Of a stretch of 64,000 bases of DNA, positions 1 to 8,420 are shown one piece after another (within the stretch, counting starts at the first letter, position 1; the number at the start of each line of letters is the position of its first letter). The stretch lies in assembly GCF_001544095.1 (NCBI RefSeq), contig NZ_BCPT01000009.1, forward strand, positions 62,001-126,000. Reading direction: 5' to 3'. The notes under the pieces were generated by a model, which was given only the letters and a program-made list of their open reading frames with translations, was not told the origin of the DNA and searched no databases. This DNA comes from Enterococcus casseliflavus NBRC 100478 (GTDB lineage: Bacteria; Bacillota; Bacilli; Lactobacillales; Enterococcaceae). The position numbers and the translations under genes were made by a program.

Positions 1-3000
1 TATTTACATTCGTATTGTCTCCCAATAATCTTTTTAGTTCTGGAGAAACACTGTTATATGTTTCTAGCATTTTCTTAGATTGACTAACTGTTAAGGTTGC
101 TGGATCTTCTGCTATCAATCTTTTAACTTCTGGATCTAATGCGTTATACTCGTTCAATGAAGTTTTCGAAAAGCTTAATGCATTTAAGAGATCATAATTT
201 TCAGCATTCAAATTTTTAATCTGGGGTTGAAATTGCTCCCACATCCCCAAATTAAGCATTGTTTCTGCCATGACTTCAGGAGTATTAGAGTAAAGGAATG
301 CTTTTTTCTCATCAAATGACATCTCTGCCCATTTTCCCGAGTCTTCTAATGCTTTGTACATTGTTATCGAAAATTCGTCTTGTAGTATTGCTTTTTTATC
401 GGACCAAGCCATACCGTCCCACCAACCATTAACAATTGCAGCTTCACCGATAACGTCTTTTGCATTACTATCTAAGTCGGCATCATGGACTACTAGCTTC
501 AAATTATTCCACGTTAGAGAATCTTTAGTAGCTTCTGTAACGACCTCTGCAACATTGGATTTAACTTCTCCGGTCTTTTCATCAAAAACTAAATCATTCC
601 AAGTTTGAGCTGCTTTCTTACCAGCCTTACTTGATTCTGATGCAGTCCAAGAGATTTTTTCCGCATTCTTTTCTGCATTTGATGCCAATTCTCTTGATAA
701 GTCAGAAGCGCTCTTTAGGATTTTTTCGTTTTCTGCAATTGCACTATCAGCATAATCACCCATACTCGAAATTAGTTGACCGTTTGCAAGAGAGACCTCA
801 TTTTGCAATTCAGGATATTTTTTAAGAATCGTTTCCATTTGAGAATCAAAACCTTTTACAGTCGTTGAATTTATCTCATCCCAAGCCGCCAGAAATTTCT
901 TAGCGAACTCGCCATCTAAGTTGTATCCCAAATCTTGTAGGTACTTTTCTTTTTCTTGTCTACTTAAAGTTGCATTTTGCTGAGCTATCTGCCTTTGCTT
1001 ACCTAAAGATTGCAACCACAATTTTGCTTCTTCCTCTGTTGCATTTGCTACATCTGCGTTCATGGCTGCAAGTATTTTTTTCTTCTCGTTTGCAGAAACA
1101 TCTAAAGTTTCAACATATGCTTGAGTTGTATTTTTCGCCAGATCCTGAATAATTTTCGCTTCAGATACACTAATCTCTCGATTGCTATTACTAGCTGCTT
1201 TCTTTATCTCTGTGATTCTTGCGGTATTCTCTTGGACTGTTTGTAATGCAGATTCCGCCTTAACTTTTTCGTCTTCTACCATTTCACTGACAGAAGAATT
1301 AACAGATTCAGGAAGCTCTTTTATTAATTTATCCAAGCCCTCGACTTTCTTCACAAGGCTGTCTTCAATGGTCTGACCTATTTTCTCAAAATTTGAGATC
1401 ATAGAATCAGAGTTAGTGGCAAATCCATCTGCCATTAAACCGAATTGCCCTGATGCTTTTTGCGTATTATCCTGCACTTTTGTTAAGGTACCATCAACGG
1501 CTTCTCCAACATCAGTTCCCCAACGTTGGACACGTTGACTAGAATTCCAAGCTTCTTCACCGAATAATTTCCATGCACCATACCCGACTGCAAGAGCACC
1601 ACCAACACCCACGATACCAAGAATAAGTGGGCCTAATGGACCGAGCGCAGCCGACATGGCTCCTATGCCGCCAGATCCTGCCGCCCCACTGGCTGCTGCA
1701 CCGAACTTCGTCATTGTTCCTGATCCACCAGATAGAGTTTTTAGAAAGTCATTTGCAGAAATATCCCCATCGACAAATGATTTTTTTACCTCATCAATGG
1801 CTTTTTTCTTAGCCATGCTTGCACTCAAATCAATGAACGATTTCCCGAGACTTCCAATGCCACCACTCAACTTACCAGTTATTGATAGCAATGGACCTGC
1901 TGCAGCTGTTGCTGCCAGCAATTTAACAATCATTTGTTGGGTTTTAGGATCCGCATTGCTAAACGACTCAGCTAGATTACCGATTTGTTTGATTAGAGGT
2001 TTGCTCGATTCTAATCCATCTCTCAATGCATCAACAAAAGGACCACCCAAATCAATAGCAGCGTTCACTGCCTCATTCCTAAGCATTTTTAGTTTGGATT
2101 CCGTTGTTTCGTAACGCTTGCCAGCTTCTTCAGCAAGTGCAGTATTTTCTCCGAACGCTTTGTTACCCATTTCTACCGCCCCAGCAAATACTCCGCTGGC
2201 ATTAGCTGCACGCAGCAAACTGTCTCTTAACCGAACTTCAGTTATACCCATGTCATCCAACACACTAATTGCAGACGACCCCTGTTCTTCGGCTTTTCCT
2301 AACCCTTCGACAAATTTCATAATTGCCTCAGATGGATTAGATTTGAACATTTCAGCAAATTTGTCACCTGTCATTCCGGCAACATCAGCAAACTGTTCCA
2401 AGCTAGTTTTCGAATTGTCAGCTTCTTTATACATCTTTTTAAGTTCTGCAGATGTAAATCCCATTTCTTTGGAAACACCAGTTAGTTCTTTGCCACCATT
2501 TCGCACCGCTGTTACTAATCTTTCCCAAGAAACACCTTGATCCTCGGCATGTGCTTTCAACTCGTCAAATGAGCCCGCTCCTTTTTCAACAGCTAATTGC
2601 ATATTAACCATCACTTTAGAGAAAGCAGACCCACCAGCTTCCGCTTCAATACCAACAGAACTTAATGCTGCTGCAAATCCCAAAATGTCGCCTTCGGACA
2701 TACCAATTTGAGCACCGGCACCTGCTAGCCGTAATGCCATCGCCGATATTTCAGATTCTGTTGTTGCAAAGTTATTACCTAAGTCTACCAACGCAGATCC
2801 AAGGTTACTAAATTTATCTTGCGACATTTGAGTAATATTAGCAAAACGAGCCAACTCAGTAGCAGCTGTTTCAGCGCTCATGTTTGTTGACTCGCCTAGA
2901 TCGATCATTACTTTAGTAAATGCAGAAACATTGTCTGTTTGAATCCCCAACTGCCCTGCAGCTTCGGCAACAGCAGCTATTTCACTATGGGTTGATGGTA

Positions 3001-3652
3001 GTTCATTTGCAAGATTTCTTAAACTTGCTTCAAGATCATCATATGAATAAACAACATTACCATTGCTATCCACCACTTCGTCTGATGTTTTCTTTACACC
3101 AGCAAATGCTGATTCCCAACTAATAGCAGCGGCAGTCACAGCAGTCACGCCAGCCGCAATAGGTACAGTTAAGCCTTTAGTCAAACTAGATCCTATGTCC
3201 CCTAGTCTTTTGCCGTTGTTTATTAAAACATCGCTTGCTTTATTGATTGAACCAGTTAAACCTTCGTTTCTGATTTGATAGTCAGCAATCGCTCCTGCGG
3301 TATTTTGTAACTGTAATTTATAATTTGCCAGTTTACCGTTAGCATCTTGTAATTGATTAGCTAGCCGCTTAGTGGAGTCTGTAGCTTTACCGTCAACAAA
3401 TGAACCATCATAAGCTTTCTTGAGGGCGGTCACTTGATTTTCTTGTGCTTTGATAATCTGTGTTAAACCATCGTATCGAGTGCCTAATTTGCCAAGTTTG
3501 TTCCCTGCCAAATCAGCTACTTTCATATTTGCTTGCATTTCTTTTGCTAGGTATTGTATTTTCTTTTTAGAATTAGCAACGCCTTTCCCAAAATCGGCAT
3601 CATCCAAACCTAGCTTTATGACCATATTTCCTAATGGAGTTGCACCAGCCAA
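1..3652 (-). CDS. Phage tail tape measure protein (partial, C-terminus off window)
   Basis: One open frame runs without a stop from about 3652 to the window edge, at least 1217 residues. The N-terminal part matches the TP901-type tape measure family: coiled coil, then a domain with NMSAETAATELARFA and GMSEGDILGFAAALSS type segments, then hydrophobic stretches (for example around 1560-1720) that would line the tail or insert into the membrane. It sets tail length and guides DNA ejection. I place the start at a TTG at 3652, one base after the stop of the upstream frame, with an AAAGGGGG ribosome site 8 bases upstream; no ATG in frame lies as close. It directly follows the tail chaperone genes, the usual order. 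Confidence 0.93.
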   Translation of the reverse strand, partial: MAGATPLGNMVIKLGLDDADFGKGVANSKKKIQYLAKEMQANMKVADLAGNKLGKLGTRYDGLTQIIKAQENQVTALKKAYDGSFVDGKATDSTKRLANQLQDANGKLANYKLQLQNTAGAIADYQIRNEGLTGSINKASDVLINNGKRLGDIGSSLTKGLTVPIAAGVTAVTAAAISWESAFAGVKKTSDEVVDSNGNVVYSYDDLEASLRNLANELPSTHSEIAAVAEAAGQLGIQTDNVSAFTKVMIDLGESTNMSAETAATELARFANITQMSQDKFSNLGSALVDLGNNFATTESEISAMALRLAGAGAQIGMSEGDILGFAAALSSVGIEAEAGGSAFSKVMVNMQLAVEKGAGSFDELKAHAEDQGVSWERLVTAVRNGGKELTGVSKEMGFTSAELKKMYKEADNSKTSLEQFADVAGMTGDKFAEMFKSNPSEAIMKFVEGLGKAEEQGSSAISVLDDMGITEVRLRDSLLRAANASGVFAGAVEMGNKAFGENTALAEEAGKRYETTESKLKMLRNEAVNAAIDLGGPFVDALRDGLESSKPLIKQIGNLAESFSNADPKTQQMIVKLLAATAAAGPLLSITGKLSGGIGSLGKSFIDLSASMAKKKAIDEVKKSFVDGDISANDFLKTLSGGSGTMTKFGAAASGAAGSGGIGAMSAALGPLGPLILGIVGVGGALAVGYGAWKLFGEEAWNSSQRVQRWGTDVGEAVDGTLTKVQDNTQKASGQFGLMADGFATNSDSMISNFEKIGQTIEDSLVKKVEGLDKLIKELPESVNSSVSEMVEDEKVKAESALQTVQENTARITEIKKAASNSNREISVSEAKIIQDLAKNTTQAYVETLDVSANEKKKILAAMNADVANATEEEAKLWLQSLGKQRQIAQQNATLSRQEKEKYLQDLGYNLDGEFAKKFLAAWDEINSTTVKGFDSQMETILKKYPELQNEVSLANGQLISSMGDYADSAIAENEKILKSASDLSRELASNAEKNAEKISWTASESSKAGKKAAQTWNDLVFDEKTGEVKSNVAEVVTEATKDSLTWNNLKLVVHDADLDSNAKDVIGEAAIVNGWWDGMAWSDKKAILQDEFSITMYKALEDSGKWAEMSFDEKKAFLYSNTPEVMAETMLNLGMWEQFQPQIKNLNAENYDLLNALSFSKTSLNEYNALDPEVKRLIAEDPATLTVSQSKKMLETYNSVSPELKRLLGDNTNVN

Positions 3653-3653
3653 A

Positions 3654-3869
3654 TCATCCGCCCCCTTTCACTAAATCAGCCAACGGCTTGATTTCTTTTC
3701 GTTTCTTGTTTTTCTTTCCTTTTGGCGTTTGTTTAAACATAATTTCATAAAGGTACAGCGTATCTGTATTTAGAACGTCATTGATTGTCCAACTGGGATA
3801 AATCTTCAATATAGATCTCACAACGTCTACCTGCAACTCATGATGATCGGACGGACTTATTTTCCGTCC
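3654..3869 (-). CDS. Tail assembly chaperone, frameshifted C-terminal extension (gpGT-like)
   Basis: This 71-codon frame is open from the slippery site at 3869-3875 to a TGA at 3656-3654. It has no convincing start of its own: the first candidate, a TTG at 3836, lacks a good ribosome site. It sits in the -1 frame relative to the upstream chaperone and is reached by ribosomal slippage, giving a fusion of 122 plus 71 residues. The C-terminus is very basic (GKKNKKRKEIK). In lambda-like phages the T part of GT binds the tape measure during tail assembly; the tape measure follows at once here. The function is inferred from position and frame. Confidence 0.8.
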   Translation of the reverse strand, partial: GRKISPSDHHELQVDVVRSILKIYPSWTINDVLNTDTLYLYEIMFKQTPKGKKNKKRKEIKPLADLVKGGG

Positions 3870-4234
3870 TTTTTTCCTTTTGGGTCTTTCTTATCTGTTG
3901 GATCTGATTCTTCCACATCTTTTTCGTAACCTAAGACACGGTACATAATGATTTCCATGATCAAATCTCTGTCCCATGCATCGATACCATCTAAAAGGAC
4001 AGTTCCGGTTAAATCTTTATCATCAAACAAGCCGGCTACAAACTCAGCACGGAATTCAGTAAGCACTCTGGATGGAGGAGCAACATCATTGCCTTCTTCA
4101 TCCTTTTTAAAAAGTTTTGCTTCACCATCCGTGTAATCCAAAGCTTTTGAATAAGGCACGTGACTTTGCGTGAAGGTCTTTCTTGTTCCATTGATCATTA
4201 GATCCAATCTGATTTCTTTTCCAATTTCTGACAT
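3857..4234 (-). CDS. Tail assembly chaperone (gpG-like)
   Basis: A 125-residue acidic protein lying between the major tail protein and the tape measure, where siphophages carry gpG-type chaperones. Mid-protein it has FVAGLFDDKDLTGTVLLDG and a helix-rich C-terminal part, then an Asp/Lys tail. The last codons contain the heptamer A AAA AAG in the right phase, so a fraction of ribosomes should shift to the 3654-3869 frame. The start ATG at 4234 has an AGGAGG-type site upstream. Identity rests on size, position and the frameshift signal rather than strong sequence recognition. Confidence 0.8.
   Translation of the reverse strand: MSEIGKEIRLDLMINGTRKTFTQSHVPYSKALDYTDGEAKLFKKDEEGNDVAPPSRVLTEFRAEFVAGLFDDKDLTGTVLLDGIDAWDRDLIMEIIMYRVLGYEKDVEESDPTDKKDPKGKKDGK
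3869..3875 (-). other. -1 ribosomal frameshift slippery heptamer A_AAA_AAG
   Basis: On the minus strand the zero-frame codons are GGA AAA AAG GAC GGA AAA TAA. The heptamer A AAA AAG has the phase needed for tandem -1 slippage. After slippage reading continues GGA CGG AAA ATA and stays open for 71 codons to 3654. The zero-frame stop comes four codons after the site. No strong downstream stem was obvious by eye. Confidence 0.85.
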
Positions 4235-4295
4235 GTATAATTCCTCCTATTAATCAAAAATAAAAAGGCTAGTCCGAAGACTAACCTTTGTCATA

Positions 4296-4907
4296 TTACT
4301 GTCCGCCACCACTTGGAGGTGTAACAGCACCACCAAGAACGGCAGTTTTTAGTTGAGCGACTGCAGCCGTCCCAAATGCACGTAAGACTTTAACAGTTTT
4401 ATCATTTTCACCAATAGTAATTTTTCGAGAGATTGCGTTGTAAACATATTCGCCCGCTTCAGGTGTAAAATCTTCATCGTTTTTCGTAGCCAATGAAAAA
4501 CCATCACGATTAAACGAACCTGCTACCATTGCAAAAGCTACTGGTTCACCATATAGGTCTTCTGCTTCAGCTACCGCCGCCATATAAGGAGGATCCGTTT
4601 CATCACCGAAACCGTCGATACCTTCCGCCATTTTGATCAAGCCTAAAATTTCCTGTTCAACTTCTACAGGCACATCCAGTAAACCAAAGTTTGCAGCTAC
4701 TGATCCGGTACCTTTTTTGGACAAGTAATATTCAACGTTACCAGCAAATACTTTCACCGCTTCTTTGGATAGTCCTGTTAAGTCGAAGGCAGTAGGTCCA
4801 CCTTCTTTTTGTTTACCTTCTAAAATGTGAATTTTCGCTGTTGTATCTGGTTCTAAAGCTGTAGTAAGTTTTCGAACCGATAATTTATCAAAGCCATAAG
4901 TTTCCAT
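4296..4907 (-). CDS. Major tail protein (phi13 family)
   Basis: The 203-residue protein begins METYGFDKLSVRKLT, the pattern of phi13-type major tail proteins of Gram-positive siphophages, which polymerise into the tail tube. It contains a segment naming residues of the tube fold (AFAMVAGSFNRDGFSLATKNDEDF) and ends with a short Gly/Pro-rich tail (TPPSGGGQ). It lies between the tail-completion genes and the chaperone pair, as expected. The start ATG is preceded by AGGAGG at a normal distance. Confidence 0.9.
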   Translation of the reverse strand: METYGFDKLSVRKLTTALEPDTTAKIHILEGKQKEGGPTAFDLTGLSKEAVKVFAGNVEYYLSKKGTGSVAANFGLLDVPVEVEQEILGLIKMAEGIDGFGDETDPPYMAAVAEAEDLYGEPVAFAMVAGSFNRDGFSLATKNDEDFTPEAGEYVYNAISRKITIGENDKTVKVLRAFGTAAVAQLKTAVLGGAVTPPSGGGQ

Positions 4908-4939
4908 TTATAAATTCCTCCTAATAAAATAGACACCGA

Positions 4940-5359
4940 TTAATAATCAGTGTCATGAATTTGTGTGTTTTTTCGATAACGCCTTGCATCCACAAAGCGT
5001 TTTGTTTCAGGGAAATATTCGTCAAGTCCACCATTTAACTGAGCATAACCAAATTCCCACATCGCAGCTTTCACTGCTTTAGCAATTTCTTTCGTCAAAA
5101 TCCTTGATTGAGTTTCGACATTGATTTGATAGCTGAACGTTTGAGACATCTCTTTGTTGGCAGCATAGTAAGCACTAGTCGGCGGTCCAAGTGGTGTATC
5201 GATGATAATAAAAGGTTTGGTCGAATCCAAAGATTCTGGTACTTCGTAAAACTTAATACGATAATCAGTTTTGCCATCAGCATTGACAAAACTGGTTTTT
5301 GCTTGAATCAGAGGATTTCCGATTAATTGATTATAGACTTCCATCATCATATCTTTCAT
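4940..5359 (-). CDS. Tail-completion / tail terminator-like protein
   Basis: A 139-residue protein at the place where siphophages encode the tail terminator, just upstream of the major tail gene. It starts MKDMMMEVYNQLIGNPLI and has an internal segment (FIIIDTPLGPPTSAYYAANK, SYQINVETQSR) typical of small phage tail proteins that assess a beta sheet with flanking helices. Its start overlaps the end of the HK97-gp10-like gene by 4 bases, so the two are translationally coupled. The family assignment is from position and general pattern. Confidence 0.72.
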   Translation of the reverse strand: MKDMMMEVYNQLIGNPLIQAKTSFVNADGKTDYRIKFYEVPESLDSTKPFIIIDTPLGPPTSAYYAANKEMSQTFSYQINVETQSRILTKEIAKAVKAAMWEFGYAQLNGGLDEYFPETKRFVDARRYRKNTQIHDTDY

Positions 5360-5754
5360 CGTGCTAACTCCTCCAATTCTGACCGCATCTCTTCAAATGC
5401 AGATCCTTCTGTTTTATCAACCACACCTTGTAATTTTCCCATCCCTCTGGGGCTAATGTACTTACCGAACCGAGTATAGCCAAACTCATTTAAATGGACT
5501 AAGCGCCACCTTGAACCTTGTCCCCAACCAACTTCGATCGTTTTAGGCGGCCCTTTTTTCACTCCGGAAACAATTACTGTGTCATGCGTTTCCCCAGTAT
5601 CCATGTAACTGGATACCGCCTCTTGCACATCTTGTTGCAATTTTTTTCCGTAGTTTCTAAGCGACTTATTCACGATCCTGTTGGTTCTTGCCGGACCCAA
5701 CTTGGCTTCGAGATTCTTTAGTATCTCGTCCACACCTTCAACTGCAACGCTCAT
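5356..5754 (-). CDS. HK97 gp10-like head-tail protein
   Basis: The 132-residue protein starts with a helical segment (VDEILKNLEAKLG) and contains the VHLNEFGYTR and basic C-terminal features common to the HK97 gp10 family, small proteins needed to join head and tail. It overlaps both neighbours by 4 bases (5356-5359 and 5751-5754). The order connector, closure protein, gp10-like, terminator, major tail protein matches HK97-type phages. Confidence 0.85.
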   Translation of the reverse strand: MSVAVEGVDEILKNLEAKLGPARTNRIVNKSLRNYGKKLQQDVQEAVSSYMDTGETHDTVIVSGVKKGPPKTIEVGWGQGSRWRLVHLNEFGYTRFGKYISPRGMGKLQGVVDKTEGSAFEEMRSELEELAR

Positions 5755-6131
5755 GAGGTCACCCCCAAGATGATTTTAAGAAAATCATTATTCTCCACAT
5801 CTGGCGCAAAATCTACAATATCCCACACATCATCTTTATATCGGAAATCATCCAAGACTACTTTATGAGCATTGTTTGGCAAATAGTCTGTGAATGGATC
5901 TCGAATCTTGATTGTGACAGCTTTCTTTGTTCCTTTGCCGCTAAGAATATCCCTATCCTTAGAAGAAGGATTGTAGACTAAGCAAGTGCAGTAATACAAT
6001 TTCTTGTTTTCGTGTTCACCCGGTTCAGGTCCATCGTTTGGTTTTACTTCAAAAAAAGTAACCGGCGTATTCAAATCACCGGATACAATTTCAGGCCTTT
6101 CATATTTTGTTTTAATCGGCAACTTGATCAC
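5751..6131 (-). CDS. Phage head closure protein
   Basis: A 126-residue beta-rich protein with NTPVTFFEVKPNDGPEPGEH near the N-terminus and a kinase-free, SPP1 gp16/HK97 gp7-like pattern (AVTIKIRDPFTD, HKVVLDD). It would plug the connector after packaging. It overlaps the upstream connector gene by 20 bases and the next gene by 4 bases, so the whole set from 6390 to 4940 looks like one translational run. Confidence 0.8.
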   Translation of the reverse strand: MIKLPIKTKYERPEIVSGDLNTPVTFFEVKPNDGPEPGEHENKKLYYCTCLVYNPSSKDRDILSGKGTKKAVTIKIRDPFTDYLPNNAHKVVLDDFRYKDDVWDIVDFAPDVENNDFLKIILGVTS

Positions 6132-6390
6132 CTACCAAGTCAATTGAAGCGTCCATGATCATCATCTGAAAGTTGTCGTAAAAGTATTCGAGCGCCTCGT
6201 TCCTTAAATAACGAGTGCGCTCATAGACTAATTCTTTGCCCTTTTCATACTTCGTAGGATCGAATTCTCCAATAATTGATTTGATATCGGCAAACCCACT
6301 TTCCAGTTGTTTGCCAATACTTTCATCTTCGGATGAATGAAAAATACGAAAACGTTCCTTAAATTCATCAATAAACACTTGATCTTTCAT
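6112..6390 (-). CDS. Head-tail connector protein (gp6-like)
   Basis: The 92-residue, mainly helical, acidic protein (FKERFRIFHSSEDESIGKQLE...) has the size and position of HK97 gp6/SPP1 gp15-type connectors that form a ring under the portal. The start ATG has a GGAGGGG site shared with the end of the preceding 40-codon gene, whose stop lies only 3 bases upstream. Confidence 0.82.
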   Translation of the reverse strand: MKDQVFIDEFKERFRIFHSSEDESIGKQLESGFADIKSIIGEFDPTKYEKGKELVYERTRYLRNEALEYFYDNFQMMIMDASIDLVGDQVAD

Positions 6391-6393
6391 TCG

Positions 6394-6516
6394 TCACCCC
6401 TCCAATAGATCAATTAAATCTTGCTTCTTAGCGTTGCTTGCATAATCAATTGCACGCTCGTCTAACAACGCTTTTAGTTCTGGAACCGTAAGGCTAGAAT
6501 AGTCTACAGTCGCCAT
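6394..6516 (-). CDS. Small HeH/SAP-like domain protein (40 aa)
   Basis: A 40-codon frame between the capsid and connector genes. It starts MATVDYSSLTVPELKALL and ends KKQDLIDLLEG, the helix-extended loop-helix pattern seen in HeH/SAP nucleic-acid-binding domains, often encoded alone or at the C-terminus of capsid-region proteins in Firmicutes phages. Its stop lies just before the connector start, which supports translation. An in-frame ATG start fits, but its ribosome site is distant (GGGGGAG about 20 bases upstream, in the capsid stop region). Confidence 0.75.
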   Translation of the reverse strand: MATVDYSSLTVPELKALLDERAIDYASNAKKQDLIDLLEG

Positions 6517-6533
6517 ACGAGCGTTAGGCGTTG

Positions 6534-7712
6534 TTACTCCCCCGAGCCACCGCTAGTTGGAATAGCAATGTCGTAGACTTGCGCTGCGTAATTATCAACA
6601 GGTTTACCATTGCCCAACATGTCAATTGCATAAAGGGTTGCACGTTTCATCGCAAACGTTTCTTTGTATTCAGAAATTTTTTCAGGCTGAGACTGAGTAG
6701 CATCATAGCCATTTTCGATAAATACAATTAGTTTGTTCACAGGAACATCAACCGATTGGATAATGTGATCAGGGGAAATGAATGGCATGTTCGTCACGAA
6801 TACCCCATTTGCATTTTGGATCGTTAGGCGTGCAACAATATCGTAGTAGTTGACTGGGTTGATAATTAAGTAAATCTTACCGTCAACCACACGTGTTTCA
6901 TCAGTAGCATTTGTGTCACCATTACCAATTGAATGTTTGTAAGAAGCCATTTTTTTCATAACAGCTGCAAATTCAGTAACCATTGAAGGTGCGTCTTTGA
7001 ACGTCAAAGTACCAACGCTGGCTTTATCAGGATAAACCCCGCCAACAACGGCTCCATCTAAATCTTTCAACAAACCAATCGGTTCGTCTTTACCGGTACC
7101 AGTAACAATTTTAGTTGCCCAAGCATCTTTAACCGCTTCTGTTAAGCAAAGGCGTACATAACGGTTAATCCATCGAGCGCCTAAGTGCAATGTATCATTT
7201 GAAATTAAGAAGAAAGCAGTTAAGGCGATCTGTGTTGCTTCTTCCACTCCGAATTCAGCATCTAATTGCCCTTCAAGATCTTTATGCAATGGACCGAAAA
7301 CGGCAACCCCTTTGCGGCGAGAACTAATTGTTTTAGTTAAACCAACAGTAGGCGTGAAATTCACCAGACGTAAAATAGGATGTTCCTTTTGAAGATCTTC
7401 AAATACACGTTCAAAAATGGTTACTGGCCATGTAATGTCCTTGTCGAAGCCACCGGCTTTTTCTACTTCATTGTAGAATTTTGTTTCTTCTGCTGTTAAA
7501 ACTGGAATGCCACGTGATTGAAGGATTTGGTTGTCAGTGACGTTCTTCAATTCTTCATATTCAGCACGTACTTGCGAGCCTGCATCTTCTGCGATCGCAG
7601 TGACGTAGGCCTCTAAAGCATCATTTACTTGTTCAGGTGTTGCATCTTCTTTTGCAGAAATAGCGTTAAAGATTTTCTTCGCATCTGCAGTTTTGTCTGT
7701 AATTTTTAACAT
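6534..7712 (-). CDS. Major capsid protein, HK97 fold
   Basis: A 392-residue phage capsid protein. Residues 1 to about 95 are helical and charged, like the HK97 delta domain that acts as an internal scaffold and is cut off by the protease encoded upstream. The remainder has the family features, including RLVNFTPTVGLTKTISSRR and FKDAPSMVTEFAAVMKK, and a C-terminal SEYKETFAMKR region. The order portal, protease, capsid is diagnostic. The start is 3 bases after the protease stop. Confidence 0.95.
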   Translation of the reverse strand: MLKITDKTADAKKIFNAISAKEDATPEQVNDALEAYVTAIAEDAGSQVRAEYEELKNVTDNQILQSRGIPVLTAEETKFYNEVEKAGGFDKDITWPVTIFERVFEDLQKEHPILRLVNFTPTVGLTKTISSRRKGVAVFGPLHKDLEGQLDAEFGVEEATQIALTAFFLISNDTLHLGARWINRYVRLCLTEAVKDAWATKIVTGTGKDEPIGLLKDLDGAVVGGVYPDKASVGTLTFKDAPSMVTEFAAVMKKMASYKHSIGNGDTNATDETRVVDGKIYLIINPVNYYDIVARLTIQNANGVFVTNMPFISPDHIIQSVDVPVNKLIVFIENGYDATQSQPEKISEYKETFAMKRATLYAIDMLGNGKPVDNYAAQVYDIAIPTSGGSGE

Positions 7713-7715
7713 AAT

Positions 7716-8420
7716 TTATTCTCCTTTTCGCAATCGTGCGATTAATGATTTTGGTTTTGGTTCTTGTTCCACTTGATTCGTTACGGGTTGTTGCAAACTA
7801 GCCATTGCCACTGCAACGGCATCTTGAATCATTGATGCAATGTCCTGCGGTTCTTCTTGAGGTTCGACACGTTTTACAGAATCGGCAAATCCGAATTCGA
7901 CCGCTTCATCTGCCGTGAACCATTTTTCTTCATTCATCCATTCACGCAACTGATCAGCTGATTGACCGGTCTTGTCTGAATAAATTGCTAAAATTGAATC
8001 ATCGATGGTCTCCAATGCATTCAAAGTTTTTTGGATTTCCTGTTTGTTTCCCCAAGCAAATGTTGAAGCTTCGTGAATCATCAATGAAGTGCCAATATTC
8101 ATGATCACTTCGTCAGCGCCAGCAATGATGAAAGTTGCGGCACTGGCTGCCAAACCAGTTACTTCGACAGTGATGTTCGACGGATGATCTTTCAGATAGT
8201 TGTAAATTTCAATCCCTTCAAACACATCGCCGCCAGGACTATTTAGTTTGATCACAATATCATCTGTGACTTTATCCAGTGATTCTCGGATATCTTTCGC
8301 ATTAATGACATCATCATCACGCCAGTATTTCTTTTGGACATTGCCACTCAAGGTGAGAATGTGCTTACCATTTTGAATCTCGTTGGTAAATTGAAACGGT
8401 ACTTTTTTAACTTTCGGCAT
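7716..8420 (-). CDS. Head maturation protease, ClpP-like (S14)
   Basis: The protein has the ClpP fold: KLNSPGGDVFEG near residue 60, then GLAASAATFI with nucleophile Ser93 and MIHEAS with His116. It should trim the capsid delta domain during prohead maturation. The frame is open 11 codons further up, but the ATG at 8420 has an AAAGGGGGTGA site 8 bases upstream and gives the normal N-terminus (MPKVKKVPF), so I choose it (234 residues). It overlaps the portal end by 14 bases. The C-terminal ~40 residues (Gln/Pro-rich, PKPKSLIARLRKGE) look like a tether. Confidence 0.93.
   Translation of the reverse strand: MPKVKKVPFQFTNEIQNGKHILTLSGNVQKKYWRDDDVINAKDIRESLDKVTDDIVIKLNSPGGDVFEGIEIYNYLKDHPSNITVEVTGLAASAATFIIAGADEVIMNIGTSLMIHEASTFAWGNKQEIQKTLNALETIDDSILAIYSDKTGQSADQLREWMNEEKWFTADEAVEFGFADSVKRVEPQEEPQDIASMIQDAVAVAMASLQQPVTNQVEQEPKPKSLIARLRKGE

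Noticed and set aside
354-3674. Many plus-strand open frames of 60-150 codons across the left end
   Set aside because: They lie opposite the tape measure gene, whose minus-strand frame is continuous and codes for recognisable protein. They are antisense shadows.
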